Of a stretch of 64,000 bases of DNA, positions 11,759 to 20,901 are shown in pieces. Location of the stretch: the NCBI GenBank assembly GCA_016712375.1, contig JADJRE010000004.1, forward strand, positions 248,001-312,000, in the 5' to 3' direction. Every line of letters begins with the position of its first letter. Position 1 is the stretch's first letter. The position numbers and the translations under genes are program-made. The notes under the pieces are model-generated. The model saw nothing but the letters and a program-made list of their open reading frames with translations. It was not told the origin of the DNA and did not search any database. Origin of the DNA: Rhodospirillales bacterium (GTDB lineage: Bacteria > Pseudomonadota > Alphaproteobacteria > Rhodospirillales > Defluviicoccaceae).

Positions 11759-13785
11759 CGGCTCCCGTGGCGGAACGGCCGCTATCGCTGTGGGTGACCC
11801 GGCCGGCAGAGGATGCGGCGGAACTCGCCACGGCGCTGCGTGCCCAGGGTCATGCCGTCCTCGTCGAGCCGCTCCTTGCAATCGAATTTATCGACGGGCC
11901 GCCGTTGAACCTGGATGGCGTGCAAGCGGTTCTAGCGACCAGCGCCAACGGCGTGCGCGCCTTTTCGGCCCGTAATGCGGAACGCTCGCTGCCGCTGCTT
12001 GCGGTGGGAGAGGCAACGGCGCGGGCGGCGCGCGCGGCCGGCTTCACCCACATCGAGAGCGCCTCTGGTGACGTTACGGCGCTGGCCGAGCTGGCACGAC
12101 AGCGGCTGCATCCAGCCGCGGGGGCACTACTGCATGTCGCGGCCGGCGATCTGGCCGGCGATCTGGCGAGCGCACTTGCAACGAGCGGCTTCGAATGCCG
12201 GCGCGCCGTGCTGTACCGGGCACACACTGCCGAGGCTTTATCCCACGGAACGACGGCTTTGATCCACGAGGGGAAGCTGGACGGTGTCTTGGTGTTTTCG
12301 CCACGTACCGCCGCTACGCTCGCGCGGCTCCTGGCTTCCGCTGGGCTGGCTAACGCAGCCGCCGCGCTGGACCTGTTCAGTCTGAGCGCGGCGGTCGCCA
12401 ATGCGGCCGCCAACTTGCCCTGGCGGCGAGTGTTCATCGCTGCCGTGCCAACGCAGGCATCGCTGCTCGACGCTGTGGTCGCAGCGGCCACCGCATCTAT
12501 GCCGAGCCCAGATTCAGGCGAGCGTTTGGTTGCGATGGATTCGCTCTCGTCCAGCGGCGAATTCGTGGGTACTCTGCTATTCAACAGCCGAACCAGGGAT
12601 GTCGGGACCGGTGGCATGAACAGCGACGACAACAAAGACCAGCGACCCGAGGCCAGTGTGGCGGCGGCAACACCAGAGCCGCCTGCGCCACCGCCGCCGG
12701 ATAGCGGGTCTGCGCCTCCCCGAGCCGATCCCTGGGGATCTTCGAGGGAGGACGTGGCTGCCGCCGGCGGCTCGCGGCCTTCGAAGCCGCCGCCCGGTCC
12801 ACCTTCCGCCAACCGGCCGGAGACGACAAAGCGCGGCCCTGGGCCACTGATCTGGGCGCTCATCGCGTTGGCGGTCATTGCGGCGGGCGGCGCCGCCGCG
12901 TGGTTCGGATACTTCGAGCCGCGGCAGCAGCAGGCGGCGCAAGTCCCCATGGTCGATCCGCAGCAGGAGGTCGATACCGCACTCGACGACCTGGATGCGC
13001 GTGAGGCGCAGCTGCGCAAGCAGGTGACGGCGATCGCGCCCAGGCTCGACATGCTGGAAAACACCATAGGGCAGCTCCGGCAGTCGGTCGAGGAACTGTC
13101 CCAACGGGCACAGCAGGGCGACACCGAGCTGACCTCGCAGCTTGCTGAGCGGATCGCGCGGCTGGAGAGCCAGGCGGCGAATGCCACCAGCCTGGCGCAG
13201 CAGGTGCGCTCGCTTGAGGTGACGACGGCATCGGCGCGCGACGCTGCCTCGAAGCTATCAACGACGGTTCTCGGCGTCGGTCAGCTGGCACAGGCGGTGG
13301 ATGGAGGTGGCAGCTTTGTTCGGCAGCTGGCGGCCGTCCGTGCGCTGGGTGGCGACGATCCGGAGATTGCACAGGCCGCTGCCGACCTGGAGGCGCACGC
13401 CGCCTCCGGCATCCCGACGCTGGCAGCCTTGCGGGCCCGGTTCCCGGAGACAGCTGACGCGGTGTCTCGCGCCGAGCCGGTAACCGCCGGCGACGGCTGG
13501 ACCGACAAGGTGGTCGATCGCCTGGCCTCACTGGTCAACATTCGGCGGACCGGAGCGTCGGCGATACCGGGCGGCGGTGTCGACAGCATTCTGGCGCGGG
13601 CTGAGATCGCCCTCACCGGCGGTGATCTGGCGACGGCGGTCGCTGCATTACAGGAACTGAGCGGCGCGCCGGCGCAAGCAGCCGCGGACTGGCTGGAACT
13701 CGCCCGCACCCGGCTGCAGGCGGAACGCTCGCTGGCGACACTTCAGCAACGAGCGATCGCCCGGCTGTCGGCGGCGAGGGGCTGA
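11755..13785 (+). CDS. hemD: uroporphyrinogen-III synthase fused to a Mic60/HemX-like membrane coiled-coil protein
   Basis: Residues 1 to about 245 are HemD, which closes hydroxymethylbilane to uroporphyrinogen III: VTRPAEDAAELATALRAQGH at the start, ATSANGVRAF, and LVFSPRTAATLARLL in the second lobe. The frame then continues without a stop through a linker rich in Pro, Gly and Ser. Near residues 362-385 is one membrane helix (LIWALIALAVIAAGGAAAWFG), followed by a long coiled coil (about 400-530) and a helical C-terminal domain. This second half matches the alphaproteobacterial Mic60/mitofilin-like or HemX-like protein usually encoded separately between hemD and hemY. A possible internal start is ATG 12616 (MNSDDNKDQRPE). 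The product is therefore either a fused membrane-tethered HemD or the result of a missing stop. Confidence 0.85.
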   Translation: MTAPVAERPLSLWVTRPAEDAAELATALRAQGHAVLVEPLLAIEFIDGPPLNLDGVQAVLATSANGVRAFSARNAERSLPLLAVGEATARAARAAGFTHIESASGDVTALAELARQRLHPAAGALLHVAAGDLAGDLASALATSGFECRRAVLYRAHTAEALSHGTTALIHEGKLDGVLVFSPRTAATLARLLASAGLANAAAALDLFSLSAAVANAAANLPWRRVFIAAVPTQASLLDAVVAAATASMPSPDSGERLVAMDSLSSSGEFVGTLLFNSRTRDVGTGGMNSDDNKDQRPEASVAAATPEPPAPPPPDSGSAPPRADPWGSSREDVAAAGGSRPSKPPPGPPSANRPETTKRGPGPLIWALIALAVIAAGGAAAWFGYFEPRQQQAAQVPMVDPQQEVDTALDDLDAREAQLRKQVTAIAPRLDMLENTIGQLRQSVEELSQRAQQGDTELTSQLAERIARLESQAANATSLAQQVRSLEVTTASARDAASKLSTTVLGVGQLAQAVDGGGSFVRQLAAVRALGGDDPEIAQAAADLEAHAASGIPTLAALRARFPETADAVSRAEPVTAGDGWTDKVVDRLASLVNIRRTGASAIPGGGVDSILARAEIALTGGDLATAVAALQELSGAPAQAAADWLELARTRLQAERSLATLQQRAIARLSAARG

Positions 13786-13790
13786 AGCCG

Positions 13791-15047
13791 ATGCTGCGCT
13801 GGATTTTGCTCGCCCTCGTCCTCGGCGTCGCCGCGTGGGTCGCGGCGACGCTGACCGAAGCTCCGGGGGCGATTGCGCTCACCTGGAATGATTGGCGGAT
13901 CGACACCTCCATCGGCATCTTCATCGCGGCGCTGCTGCTGCTGATGGGTCTCGCGGCGCTGCTGTATCGCGGCTGGTGGGCGTTGCGGCGGGCCCCACGG
14001 ATGCTTGGGCGCGGACGTGATGAACGCCGGCAGCGGCTCGGTTATGAGGCGCTCAGCCGCGGGCTGGTGGCGGTCGCTGCTGGTGACGCCGAAACCGCCC
14101 GCCGCCAGGCGCGCCGCGCCGAGGCGCTGCTCGACGGCCGGCCGTTGACAATGCTGCTGTCGGCGCAGGCGGCGCAGTTGCAGGGCGACGATCAGGCAGC
14201 ACAACGTTTCTTCGCCGCCATGCGCGAGCGCAGCGATACCGAATTCCTCGGCGTGCGCGGACTGCTGTCGCAGGCGATGAAGCGGCAGGACTGGGAGGAA
14301 GCCCTGCGGCTGGCCGAACGGGCCTACCGCCTTAATCCGAAGAGCGGGTGGGTGGTGGCGACGCTGTATGATCTGCAAAAGCGCGCCGGCCACTGGGCCG
14401 ACGCCGAGGCGACGCTGAAGCAGCAGACGGCGCTGCAGCTGTTACCGGCGACGGATCTGCCGCGCGAGCGCGCCGAGATCCTGCTGCGCCAGAGCGAGGC
14501 TGGTCCTGGCGATACCGCTCTGTCGCTGGCCAAGAGGGCTTACCAGGCCGACCCGGGATATCCGGCGGCGGCAGCGCGCTATGCGCGGCTGCTGATTGCC
14601 GCCGGCCGGCACGGCCGGGCCGCTGAGGTGATCGAAAAGGCCTGGGTAGCCCGGCCGGATCCGGATCTGGCCGATCTCTACTGGGATGCCCGGCGCGCCT
14701 ATGATGCGCTGGCCAAAGTCAAGGCGGCGCAGCGTCTTGCGACCTACAACCCGGATCACATCGAGAGCCGCATCACCATCGCGGTGGCGGCCTTGGAGGC
14801 GCGGCTGTGGGGCGAGGCTCGCTCTAACCTGGAATCGGTGGCGGGCGAGAACGCGACGCCGCGTGTATGCCGGCTGATGGCGGAACTGGAGGAGGCGGAG
14901 CACGGGGATCTGTCTCGCGCCCGCATCTGGCTGATGCGCGCCACCGGCGACGAGCACGCGCCCAGCATGTCGTCCCCGGTGCCGCAGATGCCGGAGGCGC
15001 CGGAGGCGCTGACGCCGACCGGCGAGGCGCTGCCGTCGCGGGCGTGA
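13791..15047 (+). CDS. hemY: HemY-type TPR membrane protein
   Basis: 418 residues. Two N-terminal membrane helices (about residues 1-20 and 40-62) are followed by alpha-helical TPR-like repeats (for example ALRLAERAYRLNPKSGWVV and ALSLAKRAYQADPGYPAAA) and a Pro-rich end. It matches the HemY_N plus TPR family found after hemD in proteobacteria, which is not the protoporphyrinogen oxidase of the same name. Its role in tetrapyrrole metabolism is unproven. It starts 5 bp after the hemD fusion stop and ends the operon. Confidence 0.85.
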   Translation: MLRWILLALVLGVAAWVAATLTEAPGAIALTWNDWRIDTSIGIFIAALLLLMGLAALLYRGWWALRRAPRMLGRGRDERRQRLGYEALSRGLVAVAAGDAETARRQARRAEALLDGRPLTMLLSAQAAQLQGDDQAAQRFFAAMRERSDTEFLGVRGLLSQAMKRQDWEEALRLAERAYRLNPKSGWVVATLYDLQKRAGHWADAEATLKQQTALQLLPATDLPRERAEILLRQSEAGPGDTALSLAKRAYQADPGYPAAAARYARLLIAAGRHGRAAEVIEKAWVARPDPDLADLYWDARRAYDALAKVKAAQRLATYNPDHIESRITIAVAALEARLWGEARSNLESVAGENATPRVCRLMAELEEAEHGDLSRARIWLMRATGDEHAPSMSSPVPQMPEAPEALTPTGEALPSRA

Positions 15048-15081
15048 AGGCGCATCGTGAGAACCGGCTTCCGAGCGTTGG

Positions 15082-15110
15082 TTGACGCTCCCGAAGCGCG
15101 CGGGTACATC
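15082..15110 (+). promoter_or_regulatory. sigma-70-type promoter for tRNA-Thr
   Basis: TTGACG at 15082-15087 and TACATC at 15105-15110 are separated by exactly 17 bp, about 48 bp upstream of the tRNA 5' end. The -35 box is near consensus and the -10 box is weaker. Position and spacing fit a promoter for the tRNA. Confidence 0.55.
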
Positions 15111-15157
15111 TTAATCGATCGCCGGTCCACCGCCGGCGCGCGGAACGAGACGAGCCG

Positions 15158-15232
15158 GCCGCAGTAGCTCAGGGGTAGAGCAGCGCATTCGTAATGCGCG
15201 GGTCGGGGGTTCAAATCCCTCCTGCGGCACCA
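15158..15232 (+). tRNA. tRNA-Thr (anticodon CGT)
   Basis: Complete cloverleaf: acceptor GCCGCAG/CTGCGGC, D arm GCTCAGGGGTAGAGC, anticodon stem GCGCA/TGCGC around loop TTCGTAA (anticodon CGT), and T arm GGGGGTTCAAATCCCTC. Discriminator A is followed by an encoded CCA at 15230-15232. Confidence 0.95.
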
Positions 15233-15349
15233 GTTCCGGCGACGCGTCATAGGCCGATGCATCCGCCGCGTTGTGGCAAGGCAGCGCATCCCCGTTGTGA
15301 TATACTCGCGCAAGCGGCAATTGCGGGACCCAGCGCGAGGGATGGAACA

Positions 15350-15775
15350 ATGATGCGCAGGACATGGCTGAGCGGCCTGCTTTCGGCGGCCATCGTCGCC
15401 GGCTTCGTAGGCGTAGCGGCGGCGCAGTCCGCCCTGGAGCCGCAAACGACGCCTGGCGGTATCAATTGGGTTTCCGGCGGCATCGGCTTCGACGAGTCGC
15501 TGGCGCTGCGGAAGATCGAGGGCAACTACAATCTCAGGCTGCTGTTTGCCGTCGAGGGATCCGGCGAGTATCTGGCGGATGTCGTGGTGATCATCCAGAA
15601 CCAGGAAGGACAAGCCGTCCTCGAGGCGACATCTCAGGGCCCGCGGCTGCTGGCGCAGGTTCCGCCAGGTGGATATACCGTCACGGCCACCAGCGGAGGA
15701 TCGACCGTGACCAGGCGGCTTAACGTCCCGCGCGGTCGGACAGTGGAGAATTCATTCTACTTCCCGGCACAGTAG
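15350..15775 (+). CDS. secreted protein of unknown function
   Basis: 141 residues. ATG 15350 is preceded by GAGGGA. Residues 1 to about 26 form a signal peptide with the cleavage region VGVAAAQS. The mature part is beta-rich (NYNLRLLFAVEGSGEYLADV) and ends with a region, VPPGGYTVTATSGG, that resembles carboxypeptidase-regulatory or transthyretin-like beta sandwiches. It may be periplasmic. No specific family recognised. It converges with the hydrolase gene at 15800 across a hairpin. Confidence 0.7.
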   Translation: MMRRTWLSGLLSAAIVAGFVGVAAAQSALEPQTTPGGINWVSGGIGFDESLALRKIEGNYNLRLLFAVEGSGEYLADVVVIIQNQEGQAVLEATSQGPRLLAQVPPGGYTVTATSGGSTVTRRLNVPRGRTVENSFYFPAQ

Positions 15776-15778
15776 TGT

Positions 15779-15810
15779 GGCTCGGGAAGGCGCAGCCTTT
15801 TAGCCGAGCC
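15779..15810. terminator. bidirectional hairpin between convergent genes
   Basis: GGCTCGG and CCGAGCC (7-bp outer stem) enclose a second stem AAGGC/GCCTT. A TTTT run lies inside. It separates two convergent genes and includes the stop of the reverse gene. Confidence 0.5.
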
Positions 15811-16645
15811 AATCGCGCACCGCGGTGACCTGGTCGTCGGCCATCAGCATCGGCGCGTGACCCACACCTTGGAATTCAATCAACGTCGTGCCCGGCTTGC
15901 GCGCGACCATTTCGTCGGCGGTCTCCCGGGTGAGGATCTCCGACAGCGCGCCGCGCAGGATCAGCACACGGGATGCGATTGCGTCCCATAGCGGCCACAG
16001 CGAGACCGGCTCGGAGAAGCCCGCCTTGAACGGTTCGGCCAACTTCGGATCGTAATGCTGACGCCACTGTCCGGTTTCGTCGACGCGATGTCCGTGCTCG
16101 ATGATGTGCGCCCACTGCGCATCGGTGAGCGGGCCGTAGCCGACGTTGACCTCCCGCATGTAGGCTTCCAGCCCCTCCCGGTCTGGGAAAATCGGATCCT
16201 GGCCGACATAGCTCGCGATGCGCTGCAGCGCCTCGACGCCGACATAGCCGCCGATATCGTCGACGACGAGCTTGCGGATCGGTGTCTTGGGTTGAGCGGC
16301 CAACATCATCCCCATGAGGCCACCGAGGGAGACGCCCAGCCAGTCGACTTGCTCGACTCCCAGGCGGGCGATCAGCGCCGCCATGTCCTGAATGTAGGTG
16401 GCCGGCTGATATCCAGCGGCGAGGGGTAGCCAGTCGCTGCTGCCACGACCGGGCAAATCGACACAGACGACCCGGTATCTGTCTTCCATGGCGCGAGCGA
16501 AGTGGTCGAAGTCGCGGCCGCGGCGGGTCAGGCCGTGCACGCAGATCAGCACCCGCGGGTTCTTTGGGTCACCCCACTCGAAGTAAGCCACTCGGTGAAA
16601 GCCGTGCGGTCCCAAGCCGAGAATGCTGTTTTCGGTCATTGGCAT
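15800..16645 (-). CDS. alpha/beta hydrolase
   Basis: 281 residues, cytoplasmic. The oxyanion motif is CVHGLTRRGRDFD; nucleophile elbow GVSLGG; acid region around VLILRGALSEIL; the final His is in QGVGHAPML. The DLPGRGSSDWL strand is typical of esterase/haloperoxidase-type alpha/beta hydrolases. The substrate is not predictable. It is followed by a convergent terminator hairpin and sits back to back with another hydrolase gene. Confidence 0.8.
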   Translation of the reverse strand: MPMTENSILGLGPHGFHRVAYFEWGDPKNPRVLICVHGLTRRGRDFDHFARAMEDRYRVVCVDLPGRGSSDWLPLAAGYQPATYIQDMAALIARLGVEQVDWLGVSLGGLMGMMLAAQPKTPIRKLVVDDIGGYVGVEALQRIASYVGQDPIFPDREGLEAYMREVNVGYGPLTDAQWAHIIEHGHRVDETGQWRQHYDPKLAEPFKAGFSEPVSLWPLWDAIASRVLILRGALSEILTRETADEMVARKPGTTLIEFQGVGHAPMLMADDQVTAVRDWLG

Positions 16646-16757
16646 GGTTCAGGCCTCCCCGTCGCCCGCGCGGCCCTGGCGCCACCGGTCTCCCATCCTG
16701 ATATAGCGGATTGTTGTCGATGTGTCGCAACGATGATGCGGAGTGAAGGAGAGGAGC

Positions 16758-17390
16758 GTGGCGCCGGAACTGTTTGCGCAGGGTCCACCCGAAGCGCCGC
16801 TGACGCTGGCCCTGGCGCATGGTGCCGGGGCGCCGATGGACAGCCCGTTCATGGAGTTTTTTGCGCAAGGCGTAGTGGCTGCCGGCCACCGCGTTGTGCG
16901 ATTTGAGTTTCCCTATATGGCGGCGCGGCGCAGCGATGGCCCGCGACGGCCGCCGGACCGGCCGAACGTGTTGCTCGACACTTGGCAGAGCGTCGTCGAC
17001 CGGCTCGATCCGCCACGGCTGGTGATCGGTGGGAAGTCGCTGGGCGGCCGGATCGCAAGCATGATCGCCGATGCCGCAGGAGTTCGTGGCCTCGTTTGCC
17101 TCGGCTATCCGTTCCACCCGCCCGGGCAGCAGCAGAAGCTGCGGATTGCGCACCTGCAGGCGTTACGCACGCCGACCCTGATCCTGCAGGGAACCCGCGA
17201 TCCATTGGGTCCGATGAGCGAGGTTTCGACATATCCGTTGGCGCCAGGCATCTCGTTCCACTGGCTTCCGGACGGCGATCACGGATTTCGGCCGCGAGCC
17301 GCTTCGGGACGCACCGAGCAACAGAATCGCGAGGAGGCGTTGGCGCGCCTTGTGCTGTTCTTGAAGGAGATTGGCGATCGCCACCGCTGA
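16758..17390 (+). CDS. alpha/beta hydrolase of the KANL3/Tex30 type (COG3571)
   Basis: About 210 residues. LALAHGAGAPMDSPFM is the family's oxyanion region, GGKSLGGRIAS the nucleophile elbow, LQGTRDPLGP the acid loop and PDGDHGFRPR the catalytic His. This set matches the small dienelactone-hydrolase-like KANL3/Tex30 family, whose substrate is unknown. I choose GTG 16758 because GGAG lies 6-9 bp upstream; an in-frame GTG at 16743 is the alternative. It is divergent from the hydrolase gene at 16645. Confidence 0.8.
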   Translation: MAPELFAQGPPEAPLTLALAHGAGAPMDSPFMEFFAQGVVAAGHRVVRFEFPYMAARRSDGPRRPPDRPNVLLDTWQSVVDRLDPPRLVIGGKSLGGRIASMIADAAGVRGLVCLGYPFHPPGQQQKLRIAHLQALRTPTLILQGTRDPLGPMSEVSTYPLAPGISFHWLPDGDHGFRPRAASGRTEQQNREEALARLVLFLKEIGDRHR

Positions 17391-17462
17391 TCGCCCCTGC
17401 GGGAACTGCTCGACTGCCGGTTGGCACGACCTCACATCAGCGGGAAGCACGGAGGGCACGGG

Positions 17463-18869
<1,407 letters not shown>

Positions 18870-18930
18870 CCGGAGCGCCATCGCGACCTGTAGGCTGCCT
18901 GCCGAACTGAACCGCCTCGCTGAAGTTGTC

Positions 18931-19581
18931 ATGCTCCCCGATTTCGCGCTGCTCGGCACCTTCGCGCTGGCGGCGACAGCGATTGTCGTCTCGCCCGGCC
19001 CCGACACCATGCTGATCCTGCGCGCTGCTTTAACTTCGGGGCGGGGAGCGGGATTCGCCGCGGTTTCGGGCGTACAGCTCGGGCTGGGCGTGCATACCGC
19101 GCTGGCGGCAGCCGGGGTCTCGACGCTGATCGCGGCGTCGCCATTCCTGTTCAAGACGTTGGCGGTTACGGGCGCGTGCTACCTCGCCTGGCTTGGCGTG
19201 CAGGGCTTCCGTAGCGGCGGCCGGCTGGTGGTCGGCGCCGCCCAGGTGGTGACCGTCGGCCGCGCCTGCCGGGACGCGCTGCTCTGCAACGTGCTCAATC
19301 CGAAGGTGATCGTGCTGTTCTTGGCGCTGTATCCGAATTTCATCGATACGGGCCGGGGACATGTGGCACGTCAGGTAGCGATTCTCTCGGCGATTCTGTT
19401 GATGATAAACGTCGCCTGGCAGACCGGGCTGGTGCTGGGAGCTGATTTCGCACGGCGTTGGCTGGTGCGGCCAGTTGTTCAACGGGCGATCGGTCAGGGA
19501 ACCGGCGCCATTCTCTTAGCCTTCGCCGCGGCGATGCTATGGGAGCACGTCGCCCGGACGTGGCTAATGTCCCCGATATGA
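18931..19581 (+). CDS. LysE/RhtB-family amino-acid exporter
   Basis: 216 residues with about six hydrophobic helices. The family hallmark near the N-terminus is seen as SPGPDTMLILRAAL (PGP motif), followed by GFAAVSGVQLGLGVHT and NPKVIVLFLALYPNFI. Members export homoserine, threonine, lysine or other small amino acids; the substrate is not predictable here. ATG 18931 gives the family start; the frame is open upstream into fumC. Confidence 0.85.
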   Translation: MLPDFALLGTFALAATAIVVSPGPDTMLILRAALTSGRGAGFAAVSGVQLGLGVHTALAAAGVSTLIAASPFLFKTLAVTGACYLAWLGVQGFRSGGRLVVGAAQVVTVGRACRDALLCNVLNPKVIVLFLALYPNFIDTGRGHVARQVAILSAILLMINVAWQTGLVLGADFARRWLVRPVVQRAIGQGTGAILLAFAAAMLWEHVARTWLMSPI

Positions 19582-19646
19582 AGAGAGGGACCGGCTCTCG
19601 CCGATCCCCCCGCTTCAAGACTATGCCGCGTCAGCAGTGCACGGCG

Positions 19647-19826
19647 TCAAAGCTGGACGGAATGCACCATCCGGTCCTGAGACTGCGTGTGAGGGGGCAG
19701 CAAGCGGCCGGGGCGGCGGAACAGACTTCCCCAAGTCCGCGCGACTCTCTGACCCCATGCAGCCAAGTGCTGGGCGCGCAGCTGGTGGGCGCGCGCGACG
19801 CTGCGATCGATGTCTTGACGGGTCAT
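19647..19826 (-). CDS. possible small basic protein
   Basis: 59 residues: MTRQDIDRSVARAHQLRAQH, then a helical Arg/Ala-rich middle with LFRRPGRLLPP. It resembles the many short Arg-rich helical proteins of alphaproteobacteria that are near DUF1127 in style, but no family is certain. A weak GAGAG precedes ATG 19824-19826. It stands alone between fumC-lysE and the AtpR-like gene. It could be chance coding. Confidence 0.4.
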   Translation of the reverse strand: MTRQDIDRSVARAHQLRAQHLAAWGQRVARTWGSLFRRPGRLLPPHTQSQDRMVHSVQL

Positions 19827-20248
19827 AGGTAAACTCTCAGTGGTTAACGCGTCGGCACTCGCGTGCCGGGTCGTCTCAACGTCAGGTCCGTACATGTCGT
19901 TGCCTACCTCGCAACTAGGGTTGCACGCCCTCGTAACGGATCCTCCCTCGCGCCTTCCTTGTTGCGCGGGCCGCAGCATCGTTGGCCACGGCGATGCATC
20001 TAGAGTTATTTTATTTCTCATTCCGATCAAGGCCCGTGCTGCATTGCAGCAAACTCGATTTCTGCAGGTGATATTTTCGCAACAAATTTGCTAATATAAC
20101 TTTAATTTCAAAAGATTAATTTTGAACGGCGGCCGCCGGCAGGCGATCTCGCGGTTTTGCGCTGCATCAGATCAGGGAGTTTGACCGCTCGCGGCCGCGC
20201 ACTTAAGCTGCCGAATCAGGGGGATTAAGGAAAGGCGGAACGACAGCG
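19827..20248. other. gene-free stretch with an AT-rich core
   Basis: About 420 bp. An AT-rich segment near 20000-20130, unusual for this window, may contain promoters for the forward gene at 20249 and for the small reverse gene at 19826. No structured RNA, repeat or conserved peptide was recognised. Confidence 0.5.
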
Positions 20249-20539
20249 ATGGGCGGCGAATCGGGCTTTCTCGGAGCCGACCTGGAGACGGCCGTCTCCT
20301 ATGCGGCGCTCGGCCTCATCGTGGGGTTCGGCTACTACATGTCGATGCGATTGAATGGGGGGTTGCCAGAAGGCGCCCCGGCGTGGCTGGGGAAGGGTCT
20401 GTACGTCCTGCGGCTTGGTGCTGCCATCACCTTCTTCGCCTGGCTGGCGTCGATTGGTGCGCTGCCGATCTTGTCCGCTTTCGCCGGCTTCCTGCTCGGG
20501 CGGGTGATCGCCTTCCGCACCCTGGGTGAGGACGCATGA
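20249..20539 (+). CDS. AtpR / ATP-synthase subunit-I-like small membrane protein
   Basis: 96 residues with three hydrophobic helices (about 15-35, 50-70 and 72-90). The order GLIVGFGYYMSMRLN, then YVLRLGAAITFFAWLA and a C-terminal AFAGFLLGR fits the AtpR-like subunit of N-type ATPases and the related AtpI/subunit-I family. No other ATPase subunit lies nearby, so its role here is open. GGCGGA lies about 10 bp before ATG 20249. Confidence 0.55.
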   Translation: MGGESGFLGADLETAVSYAALGLIVGFGYYMSMRLNGGLPEGAPAWLGKGLYVLRLGAAITFFAWLASIGALPILSAFAGFLLGRVIAFRTLGEDA

Positions 20540-20567
20540 CGAAACGGTGTTGCCTCGGCGAGGGTGC

Positions 20568-20882
20568 ATGACACCGCGCTCAGCGGTCACTCTGCCTCTG
20601 CTCGCGCTGGCGCTCGTCTGCTGCGCCGGGGAGAATGTCCCGCCCGCGCGATCAGTCGCTTTTCACTGCGCTAACGGCGCCGTTCTACTCGCGACATTTT
20701 ACACGTCCGACGACAGCGTGCGGTTGCGGGTAGACGATCGCGACTACGATCTGCCGCGGCTGATTTCCGCATCTGGAGCCCGCTACGGAGACGAGCGTAC
20801 GATCTTCTGGAACAAGGGCCGGGAGGCGATGCTGCAGCGCGCCGATGGCCCGTCCTATGTCGGCTGTCTCGCCGCGCCCTGA
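20568..20882 (+). CDS. MliC-type lysozyme-inhibitor lipoprotein
   Basis: 104 residues. The N-terminus LPLLALALVCCAG is a lipoprotein signal peptide. The mature domain shows the MliC pattern: VAFHCANGAVLLATFY, then DGDxY-like RLRVDDRDYDLP, ISASGARYGD, and a late IFWNKGREAML with YVGC. The two Cys residues would form the conserved disulfide. MliC proteins are outer-membrane-anchored periplasmic inhibitors of c-type lysozyme. ATG 20568 is preceded by GAGG and lies 28 bp after the AtpR-like gene. Confidence 0.75.
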   Translation: MTPRSAVTLPLLALALVCCAGENVPPARSVAFHCANGAVLLATFYTSDDSVRLRVDDRDYDLPRLISASGARYGDERTIFWNKGREAMLQRADGPSYVGCLAAP

Positions 20883-20901
20883 GGGGCCTTGGCGGCCGAC
20901 G

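Noticed and set aside
12480..12620. Frameshift explanation for the HemD fusion
   Set aside because: Both halves are in the same frame with an uninterrupted linker; no compensating shift is needed, so only a point loss of a stop would explain it.
11850..13187. 445-codon reverse-strand frame opposite hemD fusion
   Set aside because: Mirror of a high-GC coding region; composition is Ala/Arg/Ser-rich with no family motif, while the forward strand carries clear HemD and Mic60-like sequence.
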